NCBI GenBank assembly: GCA_035293985.1
Contig: DATGLS010000027.1
Location: 16,033-80,032, forward strand
Origin: JAVDCA01 sp035293985
GTDB taxonomy: Bacteria > Pseudomonadota > Alphaproteobacteria > Rhizobiales > Xanthobacteraceae
DNA length: 64,000 nt
Direction of reading: 5' to 3'
The position numbers and the translations under genes are program-made. Position 1 is the stretch's first letter, and every line of letters begins with the position of its first letter. Under the pieces are notes generated by a model. It had not been told where the DNA came from, did not search any database, and saw only the letters and a list, made by a program, of their open reading frames with translations. Of the stretch, positions 49,431 to 56,211 are shown in pieces.

Positions 49431-50622
49431 CGGCAATTCCGCAAAACTTCGCGGTAGCGCACGCGATATCCAGCAGGGCCTCGTCGCCGCCGGCCCAGCC
49501 GATGAACGACAGGCCCGCGGGACAGCCCGCCACGGTGCCGACGGGGATCGTGATCTGCGGGAGGCCGGCGAGCACGGCCGGTGAGCCGAGCCGGATGACG
49601 CGCACGCGGAACGCTTCCGACTCCTCGGCCGACATGTCGATCGGCGGCGCGATACAGGGCGCGGTCGGCAGCGCGACGACCGTTCCGGGCGTCACGACGG
49701 CGCGCAGTTGCGCACGCGTGGCGTCGACGATCCTGCGCGCGGCCTCGGCCTGCGGCTGGGTCACGGTCGCGGCGTACGCCATCCGCTCCTTGATGCCGGG
49801 ACCGAGCGCCGGCGTCGCGCGGGTGACGAAACCGCCGAACGACGCCCAGGTCTCGCGCCCTTGCACGACGCGGAACGCTTCGCGCCATATGTCGAACCCG
49901 TCGGGCGCGATCGTCGTCTCCGCAGCCTTCGGCAGGGCACGCGCGGCGCGCGCGAGGAATTCGCGGCAGAGCGCCGCGACCGGCGCATCCGCCACCGCAA
50001 GGGCGTCCTGCGCCACCAGCAGGCGGCTGATCGGCGCACGCACGGGCTTGTCGTCGAGCAGCACCGCGCCGACGCGGCGAGCGATGCCGGGCGCATTGGC
50101 GAAGAACCCGGCGGTGTCGAACGAGGGCGCCATCGCCATGCCGCCGGCCAGGTCGATGCGGCCATGCGTCGGGCGCAGCGCGTAGACGCCGCAGTAGGAC
50201 GCCGGCATGCGCACCGATCCGCCGGTATCGCTGCCGAGCGCGAAGTCGCAGGCATTGGCGGCGACGGCGGCCGCCGAGCCGCTCGATGAGCCGCCCGGAA
50301 TGCGCCCGGGCGCGCGGATGTTGAGCGGCGTGCCGTAATGCGCGTTCATGCCGGTGCCGCTGAAGAAGAACTCGTCGCAGATGGCCTTGCCAGTGATGGT
50401 CGCGCCGGCGGCGAGGATTTTCGCTACCGCCGCCGCATGCGTCCGCGCGGGCTGCTGCGCGGCGAGCCACGCCGGGTTGCCGCCGCCGGTGCGCGTCCCC
50501 GCGATGTCGAACAGGTCCTTCACGACTGCGGTGAGGCCGGCGAGGGGCCCGTCCGCGTTGCCGACGATCGGCGACTCGAGATCGTGCGGGACGAAGAAGG
50601 AGCCGAAAGCGTTCGCGCTCAT
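49426..50622 (-). CDS. Amidase-signature family hydrolase
   Basis: This 398-residue amidase hydrolyses an amide bond by a Ser-cisSer-Lys triad: K35 in VVKDLFD, S112 in GGSSSGSAAAVA and S136 in DTGGSVRMPA, with the usual spacing. Its length and TGGGNPAWL segment resemble the AtzF/allophanate or glutamyl-tRNA-amidase-like branch used in nitrogen catabolism. Its ATG overlaps the stop of the deacetylase gene (ATGA), so they are translated together. Its own TAG stop is supplied by a palindromic repeat. Cytosolic. The substrate is probably a ureido or carboxamide intermediate. Confidence 0.85.
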   Translation of the reverse strand: MSANAFGSFFVPHDLESPIVGNADGPLAGLTAVVKDLFDIAGTRTGGGNPAWLAAQQPARTHAAAVAKILAAGATITGKAICDEFFFSGTGMNAHYGTPLNIRAPGRIPGGSSSGSAAAVAANACDFALGSDTGGSVRMPASYCGVYALRPTHGRIDLAGGMAMAPSFDTAGFFANAPGIARRVGAVLLDDKPVRAPISRLLVAQDALAVADAPVAALCREFLARAARALPKAAETTIAPDGFDIWREAFRVVQGRETWASFGGFVTRATPALGPGIKERMAYAATVTQPQAEAARRIVDATRAQLRAVVTPGTVVALPTAPCIAPPIDMSAEESEAFRVRVIRLGSPAVLAGLPQITIPVGTVAGCPAGLSFIGWAGGDEALLDIACATAKFCGIAA

Positions 50623-51494
50623 GCGGATTTGCCTTGTGCCAGGTGCCAGTCGAGAATTTTCGCCCCGTCCCAGGCGGCGACGCCGGGCCGGCTCAGGATC
50701 TCCTCGAAGGCGCGCTGCACATGGCCGATGCGATGCGGGACGCCGGAGAGATACGGGTGCATCGCGATCGACATGAACTTCGGCCGCGTCGCCGACTCGG
50801 CGTAGAGCCACTCGAACTGGTCCATGATGCGGCGATACATCTCGACCGAGGGATGGTTCTGCAGCGCCATCATGACGATGTCGTGCAGCTCGAAATTATA
50901 CGGCAGGGCGACGACCGGCTTGTGCTCGGTCCTGAGCGTGACCGGCTCGTCGTCGAGCACCCAATCGCCGATATATTCGATGCCGGCGGCGGAGAGGTGG
51001 TCGAGCGTGTCGAAGGTCTGCGTGAGCCCGGGGCCGAACCAGCCGCGCGGCGGCTTGCCCCAGAACTTCGATATGATGTCGACCGTCTTGTCGATCACCG
51101 CCTTCTGGTCGTCGAGCTTGTGCATCGGCACCTGGTCGAAGCCGTGCGCGTTGAGCTCCCAGCCGTTGTCGACGCAGGCTTGCGCCACCGGCGGATAGGT
51201 CTCGCACACGCGCGCATTGAGCGTGACGGTCGGGCTGATCTCGAGGCCCTCCATCATGCGCTTGAGCCGCCAGAAGCCGACCCGCATGCCGTACTCGTGC
51301 CAGCTCCAGTTCGGATGGTCGGGCAGCATGGGCTGGCCCTGCGGCGGCGAGATCACCATGCGGGCCATCGGGCGGGCCATGTCCCATTCTTCCAGCGCCA
51401 GCAGCGGCCAGACGATCAGCCGTAGCCCATCGGGCAGCTTGGGGACGGGTCGTGACTCGATGGCGGAGAAGGCGAGGCGTTCGCGCGGATGCAT
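50619..51494 (-). CDS. Polysaccharide-deacetylase-fold hydrolase (PuuE/allantoinase-like)
   Basis: This 291-residue protein of the NodB-homology superfamily has WHEYGMRVGFWRLKRMMEG, LNARVCETYPPVAQACVDNGWELNAHG and GWFGPGLTQTFDTLDHLSAAGIEY. They match the PuuE/cyclic-amide branch rather than chitin deacetylases. Enzymes of this branch open cyclic amides such as allantoin or act on N-acyl groups. It is coupled to the amidase gene by ATGA. Divergent to the SnoaL-like and amidohydrolase genes, 90 bases apart, suggesting a single catabolic locus with a shared control region. Confidence 0.8.
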   Translation of the reverse strand: MHPRERLAFSAIESRPVPKLPDGLRLIVWPLLALEEWDMARPMARMVISPPQGQPMLPDHPNWSWHEYGMRVGFWRLKRMMEGLEISPTVTLNARVCETYPPVAQACVDNGWELNAHGFDQVPMHKLDDQKAVIDKTVDIISKFWGKPPRGWFGPGLTQTFDTLDHLSAAGIEYIGDWVLDDEPVTLRTEHKPVVALPYNFELHDIVMMALQNHPSVEMYRRIMDQFEWLYAESATRPKFMSIAMHPYLSGVPHRIGHVQRAFEEILSRPGVAAWDGAKILDWHLAQGKSA

Positions 51495-51584
51495 GGCGGG
51501 TCTTCGGCGTTCTCTTGTGCGTCGGGGCGCGCAGGATGGCGAATGGACGGCAAAGAAGCTAGCCTGTCCGCGAAGGAGCTTCTG

Positions 51585-52073
51585 GTGTCCGATTTTCCCG
51601 AAATGCTGAAGACGTTCGCGGCGGCGGTCGAAACCAATGACGGCGCCGGCCTTGCGGCGCTGTTCACCGCCGACGGCATCTACGACGACGGATTCTATGG
51701 CGCCTACACGGGCGCGGCGGCGATCGCCGGCATGGTCGCGCACTTCCATGAGACCGGCGAGGCGTATCGGTGGGAGTTCTTCGATCCCGTCAGCGACGGG
51801 CGCGCCGGCTACGCGCACTATCGTTTCAGCTATCGCTCGAAGGTCGCGGGCGCGGAAGGCAAGCCGGTCGCGTTCGAGGGCATCAGCCATGTCACGCTCC
51901 GCGACGGCAAGATCGCCCGCTATTGCGAGGTGTTCGACCGCGGCCTCGCGCTTGCCCAACTGGGGTTTGCGGCCGACCGCATCAAGCGGATCGTCGAGAA
52001 GGCCGCGGCCCGGCAGAACGGCACGCCCGAATTTGCCGCCCACCTGCGGCGGTTCGCGGACCGCCCGGCCTGA
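51585..52073 (+). CDS. SnoaL/NTF2-like protein
   Basis: This 162-residue protein has the cone-shaped NTF2/SnoaL fold: FAAAVETNDGAGLAALFTADGIYDDGFYGAYTG as helix and first strands, then YRWEFFDPVSDGRAGYAHYRFSY and FEGISHVTLRDGKIARYCEVFD. These proteins bind small molecules and may act as isomerases, dehydratases or accessory factors. The GTG at 51585 was chosen because AAGGAG lies seven bases upstream; an ATG 42 bases earlier would add 14 residues. It lies 36 bases before the amidohydrolase gene, presumably in one transcript. Confidence 0.78.
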   Translation: MSDFPEMLKTFAAAVETNDGAGLAALFTADGIYDDGFYGAYTGAAAIAGMVAHFHETGEAYRWEFFDPVSDGRAGYAHYRFSYRSKVAGAEGKPVAFEGISHVTLRDGKIARYCEVFDRGLALAQLGFAADRIKRIVEKAAARQNGTPEFAAHLRRFADRPA

Positions 52074-52109
52074 CGCGCCGATCATCACGTCACTGAAGGA
52101 AGAACGTGC

Positions 52110-53477
52110 ATGTCTCGCATGCTGATCAAGGGCGGATGCGTCGTCACCATGGATGCGCGGCTCGGCGAGCTGCCGCAGGGCGACGTGCTGATCGAGAACG
52201 GGCGCATCGCGGCGATCGCGCCGCGGCTCGACGCGCCGGACGGCGCGGAGGTGATCGACGCCGCCGGCATGATCGTGATGCCGGGCCTGATCAACGGCCA
52301 TCTGCACACCTGGCAATCGGCGCTGCGCGGCATCGCGGGCGATTGGACGGTCGCGCGTTACATGCAGGCGATGCATCGCGGGCTTGCGACGCTCTACCGG
52401 CCCGAGGACATCTACATCGCCAACCTGACGGGCGCGCTCAACCAGATCAACAACGGCGCGACCACGCTGGTCGACTGGTGCCACAACAACCCGACGCCCG
52501 AGCACACCGACGCGGCGATCCAGGGCCTCGCCGATTCCGGCATCCGCGCCGTCTTCCTGCACGGCTCGCCAAAACCCAATCCGAAGCCGGGGCAGAAGCA
52601 TTTCAGCGAGATCCCGATGCCTCGTTCCGAGGTGGAGCGGCTGCGCAAGGGCCGCTTCGCCGGCAACGACGGCCTCGTGACCTTCGGGCTCGCGATCCTC
52701 GGGCCCTACTACTCGATATGGGACGTGACGCGGCACGACGTGGCGCTCGCGAACGAGCTCGACCTCATCTGCAGCATGCATGTGGGCGGCGGCACCGCGA
52801 TGACGCCGGAGGGCTTCGAGCGCCTCGTCGCCGAGGGGCTGATCAAAGGCAACTTCAACGTCGTGCACGGCAACGACATCGCGCCGGCGACGATCGCAAG
52901 GATCGTCGAGCGCGGCGGCACCTTCACGACCACCGCCGAGGTCGAGCTGCAGATGGGCTACGGCCATCCGCTCACCGGTATCCTCCAGTCGCTCGGCGCG
53001 CCGATGTCGATCGGCACCGACGTCGAGGCGATCTCGCGCGGCGACATGTTCACCGCCATGCGGGTGACGCTGCAGCATGAGCGCAACCGCGCGATCACCG
53101 AGATGCTGGAGAAGGACGGCAACCGGCCGGTCGAGATGCCGATCAGCTGTCGCGAGGCGCTCGCCTGGACCACGGTGCAGGGCGCGCAGATCGCGCGCCT
53201 TGCCGATCGCACCGGCTCGCTGACGGTCGGCAAGGCGGCCGACATCGTTCTGTTGTCGGCTGACGATATCGCCATGTTCCCGGTGCGCGATCCGATCGGC
53301 TCGATCGTGATGCAGGGCGGACTCGCCGGCGTCGACACCGTGCTGATCGCCGGCAAGGTGCTGAAGCGCGGCGGCAAGCTGCTCTGTCCGGGGTTGCCGG
53401 AGAAGCTAGAGGCGCTCCGCCGCTCGGGCGACCGCATCCTCACCGACTTCGGCTACCTGCCGCGCAAGGCGGCCTGA
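52110..53477 (+). CDS. Metal-dependent amidohydrolase, cytosine deaminase/TRZ-ATZ type
   Basis: This 455-residue enzyme is of the SsnA/TrzA/AtzB branch. Metal ligands appear in NGHLHTW (H64, H66), SMHVGGG and VVHGND, with the late Asp in SIGTDVEAIS. A beta-sandwich flanks both ends (VLIENGRIAAIAPRL and GSLTVGKAADIVLLSADD). Such enzymes deaminate or hydrolyse nucleobases, triazines and related heterocycles. With the SnoaL-like gene and the divergent deacetylase-amidase pair it suggests a pathway that opens a nitrogen heterocycle and strips its amide. Exact substrate unknown. Confidence 0.87.
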   Translation: MSRMLIKGGCVVTMDARLGELPQGDVLIENGRIAAIAPRLDAPDGAEVIDAAGMIVMPGLINGHLHTWQSALRGIAGDWTVARYMQAMHRGLATLYRPEDIYIANLTGALNQINNGATTLVDWCHNNPTPEHTDAAIQGLADSGIRAVFLHGSPKPNPKPGQKHFSEIPMPRSEVERLRKGRFAGNDGLVTFGLAILGPYYSIWDVTRHDVALANELDLICSMHVGGGTAMTPEGFERLVAEGLIKGNFNVVHGNDIAPATIARIVERGGTFTTTAEVELQMGYGHPLTGILQSLGAPMSIGTDVEAISRGDMFTAMRVTLQHERNRAITEMLEKDGNRPVEMPISCREALAWTTVQGAQIARLADRTGSLTVGKAADIVLLSADDIAMFPVRDPIGSIVMQGGLAGVDTVLIAGKVLKRGGKLLCPGLPEKLEALRRSGDRILTDFGYLPRKAA

Positions 53478-53586
53478 AGGGCTCGGGGAAATCGTCTCTG
53501 AATTCGGGGAAATCGCCTGGAAATATTGACATCTGCGCCTGAAAGAACGAAATAGGAACAATCCGCCTCGCGCATTTGGAAATCGC

Positions 53587-54861
53587 ATGCCCCACCGCTC
53601 CGGAAGCGCCGACCTGCCGCTGCACGGCGGCCGCGTGCCGGCGTGGCTCGGCGCGCGCATGAGCCGGCTCGGCGCCGTCGTCAGCCAGGCGATCGTCCAT
53701 CATTATGGACGCGACGAGCTGCTGCGGCGGCTGGCGCATCCGTTCTGGTTCCAGGCGTTCGGCTGCGTAATGGGGATGGACTGGCATTCGTCCGGCATCA
53801 CCACGAGTGTGATCGGCGCGCTCAAGCGCGGGCTCAGCCCCCTCGAGCGCGAGCTCGGGCTGCATGTATGCGGCGGGCGCGGCGCGCATTCGCGCAAGAC
53901 GCCGCAGGAGCTCACGACGATCGGCGAGCGGGTCGGCTTCGACGGCGGCGCGCTCGCGACCGCGAGCCGGCTGATCGCCAAGGTCGACAGCGCGGCGGTG
54001 CAGGACGGCTTCGATCTCTACCTGCACGGCTTCATCGTCGCCGACGACGGCCATTGGGTGGTGGTGCAGCAGGGCATGAACGGCGATCGCCGGCAGGCGC
54101 GGCGCTATCACTGGCTCTCCGAGGGTCTGACCAGCTTCGTCGACGCGCCGCACACCGCGATCGAAGGCGCGCAGCAAGTTGAGATCATCAATTTGACCGA
54201 CCGCCGCGCCGACGCGTCGCGGCGCCGTCAACTGGATCTTTTGGCGACGCTTGGACCGGATCGGATCGCACACGAGCTTTCCGCGCTCGAGGCGCGCCAT
54301 GACACGCGCGCGGCGGTCGCGCCGGAAGCGCAACCCTTGCTGCCGCATCTCGTGATGCCGAGCCATCACGACGTGCGCGCGAGCGATGTGCACCTGCCGC
54401 GCCTGCACGCCAATCTCGCCGCCGCGGCCGACCGTGCGCCGGCCGATTTCTCCGAGCTGCTGCTCACGCCCGGCGTCGGCCAGCGCACCGTGCGCGCGCT
54501 CGCGCTGGTCGCCGAAGTGGTGCACGGCACGCCCTGCCGCTTCAGCGATCCGGCGCGCTTTTCCTTCGCCCATGGCGGCAAGGACCGCCATCCGTTTCCG
54601 GTGCCGCTCGAGGTCTATGACCGCACGATCGACGTGCTCAAGTCGGCGGTGCGCAACGCCAAGCTCGGCCGCGACGAGGAATTGTCAGCGCTCAAGCGGC
54701 TCGACGACCAGGCGCGCCTGGTCGAGCGGCGCGCGAGCGGCCCCGCGGTCGAGACGATCATCGCCGGCGAGCTTGCGCGATCGCATGCCTATGGCGGCCG
54801 CAGCGTGTTCGGCTGGGAGGCGCCGCCGCCGTCGCGCGAAAGTCGAGCAGGGCGTCGCTAG
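53587..54861 (+). CDS. DUF763 protein
   Basis: This 424-residue protein matches the DUF763 family (COG1415), which is better known from thermophilic archaea and bacteria. Visible hallmarks are the start ADLPLHGGRVPAWLGARMSRLG, GMDWHSSGITTSVIGALKRGL, CGGRGAHSRKTPQEL and GFIVADDGHWVVVQQGMN. A helix-hairpin-helix-like LLTPGVGQRTVRALALVAEVVHG near residues 290-320 suggests nucleic acid contact. The family has no established function. It stands alone, with about 110 bases on each side. Confidence 0.8.
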   Translation: MPHRSGSADLPLHGGRVPAWLGARMSRLGAVVSQAIVHHYGRDELLRRLAHPFWFQAFGCVMGMDWHSSGITTSVIGALKRGLSPLERELGLHVCGGRGAHSRKTPQELTTIGERVGFDGGALATASRLIAKVDSAAVQDGFDLYLHGFIVADDGHWVVVQQGMNGDRRQARRYHWLSEGLTSFVDAPHTAIEGAQQVEIINLTDRRADASRRRQLDLLATLGPDRIAHELSALEARHDTRAAVAPEAQPLLPHLVMPSHHDVRASDVHLPRLHANLAAAADRAPADFSELLLTPGVGQRTVRALALVAEVVHGTPCRFSDPARFSFAHGGKDRHPFPVPLEVYDRTIDVLKSAVRNAKLGRDEELSALKRLDDQARLVERRASGPAVETIIAGELARSHAYGGRSVFGWEAPPPSRESRAGRR

Positions 54862-54919
54862 ACGCAAATCATACTTGTCGACTCGCCGACTTGCACGTGT
54901 GGACGCGCGTCATGTCCGC

Positions 54920-54945
54920 GGAACGAATGCAAAAGCCTCATCGTT
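54920..54945 (+). promoter_or_regulatory. EcfG-type promoter 1 of the small-protein cluster
   Basis: GGAAC at 54920-54924 and CGTT at 54942-54945 are separated by 17 bases, matching the general stress sigma factor consensus. It lies 28 bases upstream of the first small secreted protein gene. Confidence 0.65.
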
Positions 54946-54973
54946 TTCGAAATAGAACCTCGATGAGGAGAAA

Positions 54974-55201
54974 ATGATGACCAGAGTTTCGATCAAGGGA
55001 AGCTTATCCACGGTAGCGGCGGCTGGCGCGCTCGCGCTTGCCGCGTTCGCGACGTCGACGCCGACCGCCGCGCAACCTCATGGTTACTGGCATGGTTATG
55101 GCGGGGCTTACCAGGCGCACTACCATTGGCGCTCGTTTCGCGGCTCGACCTGCGATTTCAAGACCTACAGCCGAGACCGCCAGATGAACGGCCTCTGCTG
55201 A
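54974..55201 (+). CDS. Small secreted protein, member 1 of stress cluster
   Basis: This 75-residue protein has a signal peptide (residues 1-34, ending TAAQ). Its mature part of about 40 residues is rich in His, Tyr and Gly (HGYWHGYGGAYQAHYHW) and ends STCDFKTYSRDRQMNGLC. The two cysteines near the end could form a disulfide loop. GAGGAG precedes the ATG; a second ATG follows at once. It shares the CDxK...Y.(R)DRQ..G.C ending with the next gene. Exported, probably periplasmic. Function unknown; an EcfG-type promoter points to the general stress response. Confidence 0.75.
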   Translation: MMTRVSIKGSLSTVAAAGALALAAFATSTPTAAQPHGYWHGYGGAYQAHYHWRSFRGSTCDFKTYSRDRQMNGLC

Positions 55202-55214
55202 GCCGCCGCGCGTC

Positions 55215-55239
55215 GGAACCTGGAGTCGAGCCGAACGTT
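55215..55239 (+). promoter_or_regulatory. EcfG-type promoter 2 of the small-protein cluster
   Basis: GGAAC at 55215-55219 and CGTT at 55236-55239 are separated by exactly 16 bases, a consensus match. It lies between the first and second small secreted protein genes, 29 bases upstream of the latter. Confidence 0.72.
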
Positions 55240-55268
55240 ATCCTACGGACTCACAGGGAGACGTTGAT

Positions 55269-55604
55269 ATGAGCAAATTTCTCACCGTTTTTGCGGCCAG
55301 CAGCGCGCTCGCGCTTGTTGCAATCGCGGCTCCGACCAACGCCGATGCGCGTTGGCGCGGCGGCGGCATCGCGGCGGGCGTGGTAGGCGGCATCGCGGCC
55401 GGCGCGATCATCGCGGGCGCGGCGGCGAGCAGTGACCCGTACTACGGCAGCTACGACTATACGCCGGGCTATGCCTACGGTCCGGGCTATGGCTACGCGC
55501 CGGGCTACGCCTATGACTCGCCGTATGGTTACTACGGCTACGGCGGGTCGGCCTGCGATCGCAAGAACCTCGGCTACGACAGGCAGCAACAGGGTACGTG
55601 CTGA
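55269..55604 (+). CDS. Small secreted Gly/Tyr-rich protein, member 2 of stress cluster
   Basis: This 111-residue protein has a signal peptide (residues 1-27, ending NADA) and a Gly/Ala helix with AAGVVGGIAAGAIIAGAA, like a glycine-zipper. A Tyr/Gly/Pro repeat region follows (PGYAYGPGYGYAPGYAY) and the end is SACDRKNLGYDRQQQGTC. Tyrosine-rich repeats of this kind occur in surface-attached or adhesive proteins. CAGGGAG lies before the ATG. An intrinsic terminator follows at 55631, making it a one-gene transcript from its EcfG-type promoter. Confidence 0.78.
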   Translation: MSKFLTVFAASSALALVAIAAPTNADARWRGGGIAAGVVGGIAAGAIIAGAAASSDPYYGSYDYTPGYAYGPGYGYAPGYAYDSPYGYYGYGGSACDRKNLGYDRQQQGTC

Positions 55605-55630
55605 TTTCAGCAAGCTTGGCGTGAAACGAA

Positions 55631-55658
55631 AACCCGGCGGGAAACCGCCGGGTTTTTT
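55631..55658 (+). terminator. Intrinsic terminator of small secreted protein 2
   Basis: A perfect 10-bp stem (AACCCGGCGG / CCGCCGGGTT) with a GAAA loop is followed by TTTT directly after the stem, 27 bases past the stop codon. It is a classical rho-independent terminator. Confidence 0.9.
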
Positions 55659-55684
55659 CGTGTTCGGCCCGCTCCCGCCTCTCA

Positions 55685-55710
55685 GGAACGGAGTCTTGCT
55701 GCCCTACGTT
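55685..55710 (+). promoter_or_regulatory. EcfG-type promoter 3 of the small-protein cluster
   Basis: GGAAC at 55685-55689 and CGTT at 55707-55710 are separated by 17 bases. It lies just after the terminator of the previous gene and 38 bases upstream of the third small secreted protein gene. Confidence 0.68.
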
Positions 55711-55748
55711 GACTGTCGGGAGGCAAGCAGAAGGCGCAGGAGTCTTCG

Positions 55749-55961
55749 ATGAACAGGATTTCGACATTGTTCGCCGCCGGGCTCGCGGTCATGGCGGTCG
55801 CGGTTGCGACGCATGCGCAGGCCCGTTGCTACGGCTACGAGTGCGGCCCAGGTTACCGCTACTACGGAAGTCCTCGCCATTACGGCTGGAAGCCTGGCTA
55901 TCCGCACTACAATGCCGATGACTACTACAATCAGCATCGGCAGCTGCAGGGCACCCGCTGA
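55749..55961 (+). CDS. Small secreted protein, member 3 of stress cluster
   Basis: This 70-residue protein has a signal peptide (MNRISTLFAAGLAVMAVAVATHAQA). Its mature part of 45 residues is rich in Tyr, Gly, Pro and His (CYGYECGPGYRYYGSPRHYGWKPGYPHY) and ends DDYYNQHRQLQGTR. Its end aligns with the DRQ..G.C ending of the two upstream proteins but has lost the cysteines there; two cysteines occur early instead. GCAGGAG lies upstream of the ATG. It has its own EcfG-type promoter. Confidence 0.75.
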   Translation: MNRISTLFAAGLAVMAVAVATHAQARCYGYECGPGYRYYGSPRHYGWKPGYPHYNADDYYNQHRQLQGTR

Positions 55962-56006
55962 CTTGGCCCGCCGCTGCCGGCCGGCGTTGGAAATTCGCCG
56001 CCGTCG

Positions 56007-56031
56007 GGAACGCGATGCCCGCTTCTGCGTT
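56007..56031 (+). promoter_or_regulatory. EcfG-type promoter 4, directly before a 30-codon frame
   Basis: GGAAC at 56007-56011 and CGTT at 56028-56031 are separated by exactly 16 bases, a consensus match. The expected transcription start, six to nine bases after the -10 element, falls at or next to the ATG at 56040. Confidence 0.65.
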
Positions 56032-56039
56032 ACGGGACC

Positions 56040-56132
56040 ATGTGGGCTCATTCCCTCAATTTCCAGGTGCCGTTCGGCGCGCTGGTCGGGCTTTCAAGCG
56101 TGGCGTTTCTCGTCGGCTTGATTCTGCACTGA
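56040..56132 (+). CDS. 30-residue single-helix membrane protein, possibly leaderless
   Basis: A frame of 30 codons encodes MWAHSLNFQVPFGALVGLSS and then VAFLVGLILH. Residues 11-29 form one continuous hydrophobic segment suited to cross the membrane. No ribosome site precedes the ATG, but the EcfG-type -10 element ends nine bases upstream, so transcription would start at or very near the A of the ATG, giving a leaderless message. The short length makes a chance frame possible. Support comes from its promoter and from its position as fourth unit in a run of similarly controlled tiny exported proteins. Confidence 0.5.
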   Translation: MWAHSLNFQVPFGALVGLSSVAFLVGLILH

Positions 56133-56155
56133 AATTCGGGGCGTCCGAACAAAAG

Positions 56156-56188
56156 CGTCCCGCCGGCGGATTCACCGCCAGCGGGACG
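56156..56188 (-). terminator. Intrinsic terminator of the lactate permease gene
   Basis: A two-part stem (CGTCCCGC / GCGGGACG outside, GGCGG / CCGCC inside) lies 24 bases beyond the permease stop on the minus strand and is followed there by CTTTTGTT. On the plus strand it would end transcripts from the small-protein cluster as well, although without a T-tract. Confidence 0.75.
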
Positions 56189-56211
56189 TTACGTCTTGGG
56201 TACCTGCCGGA

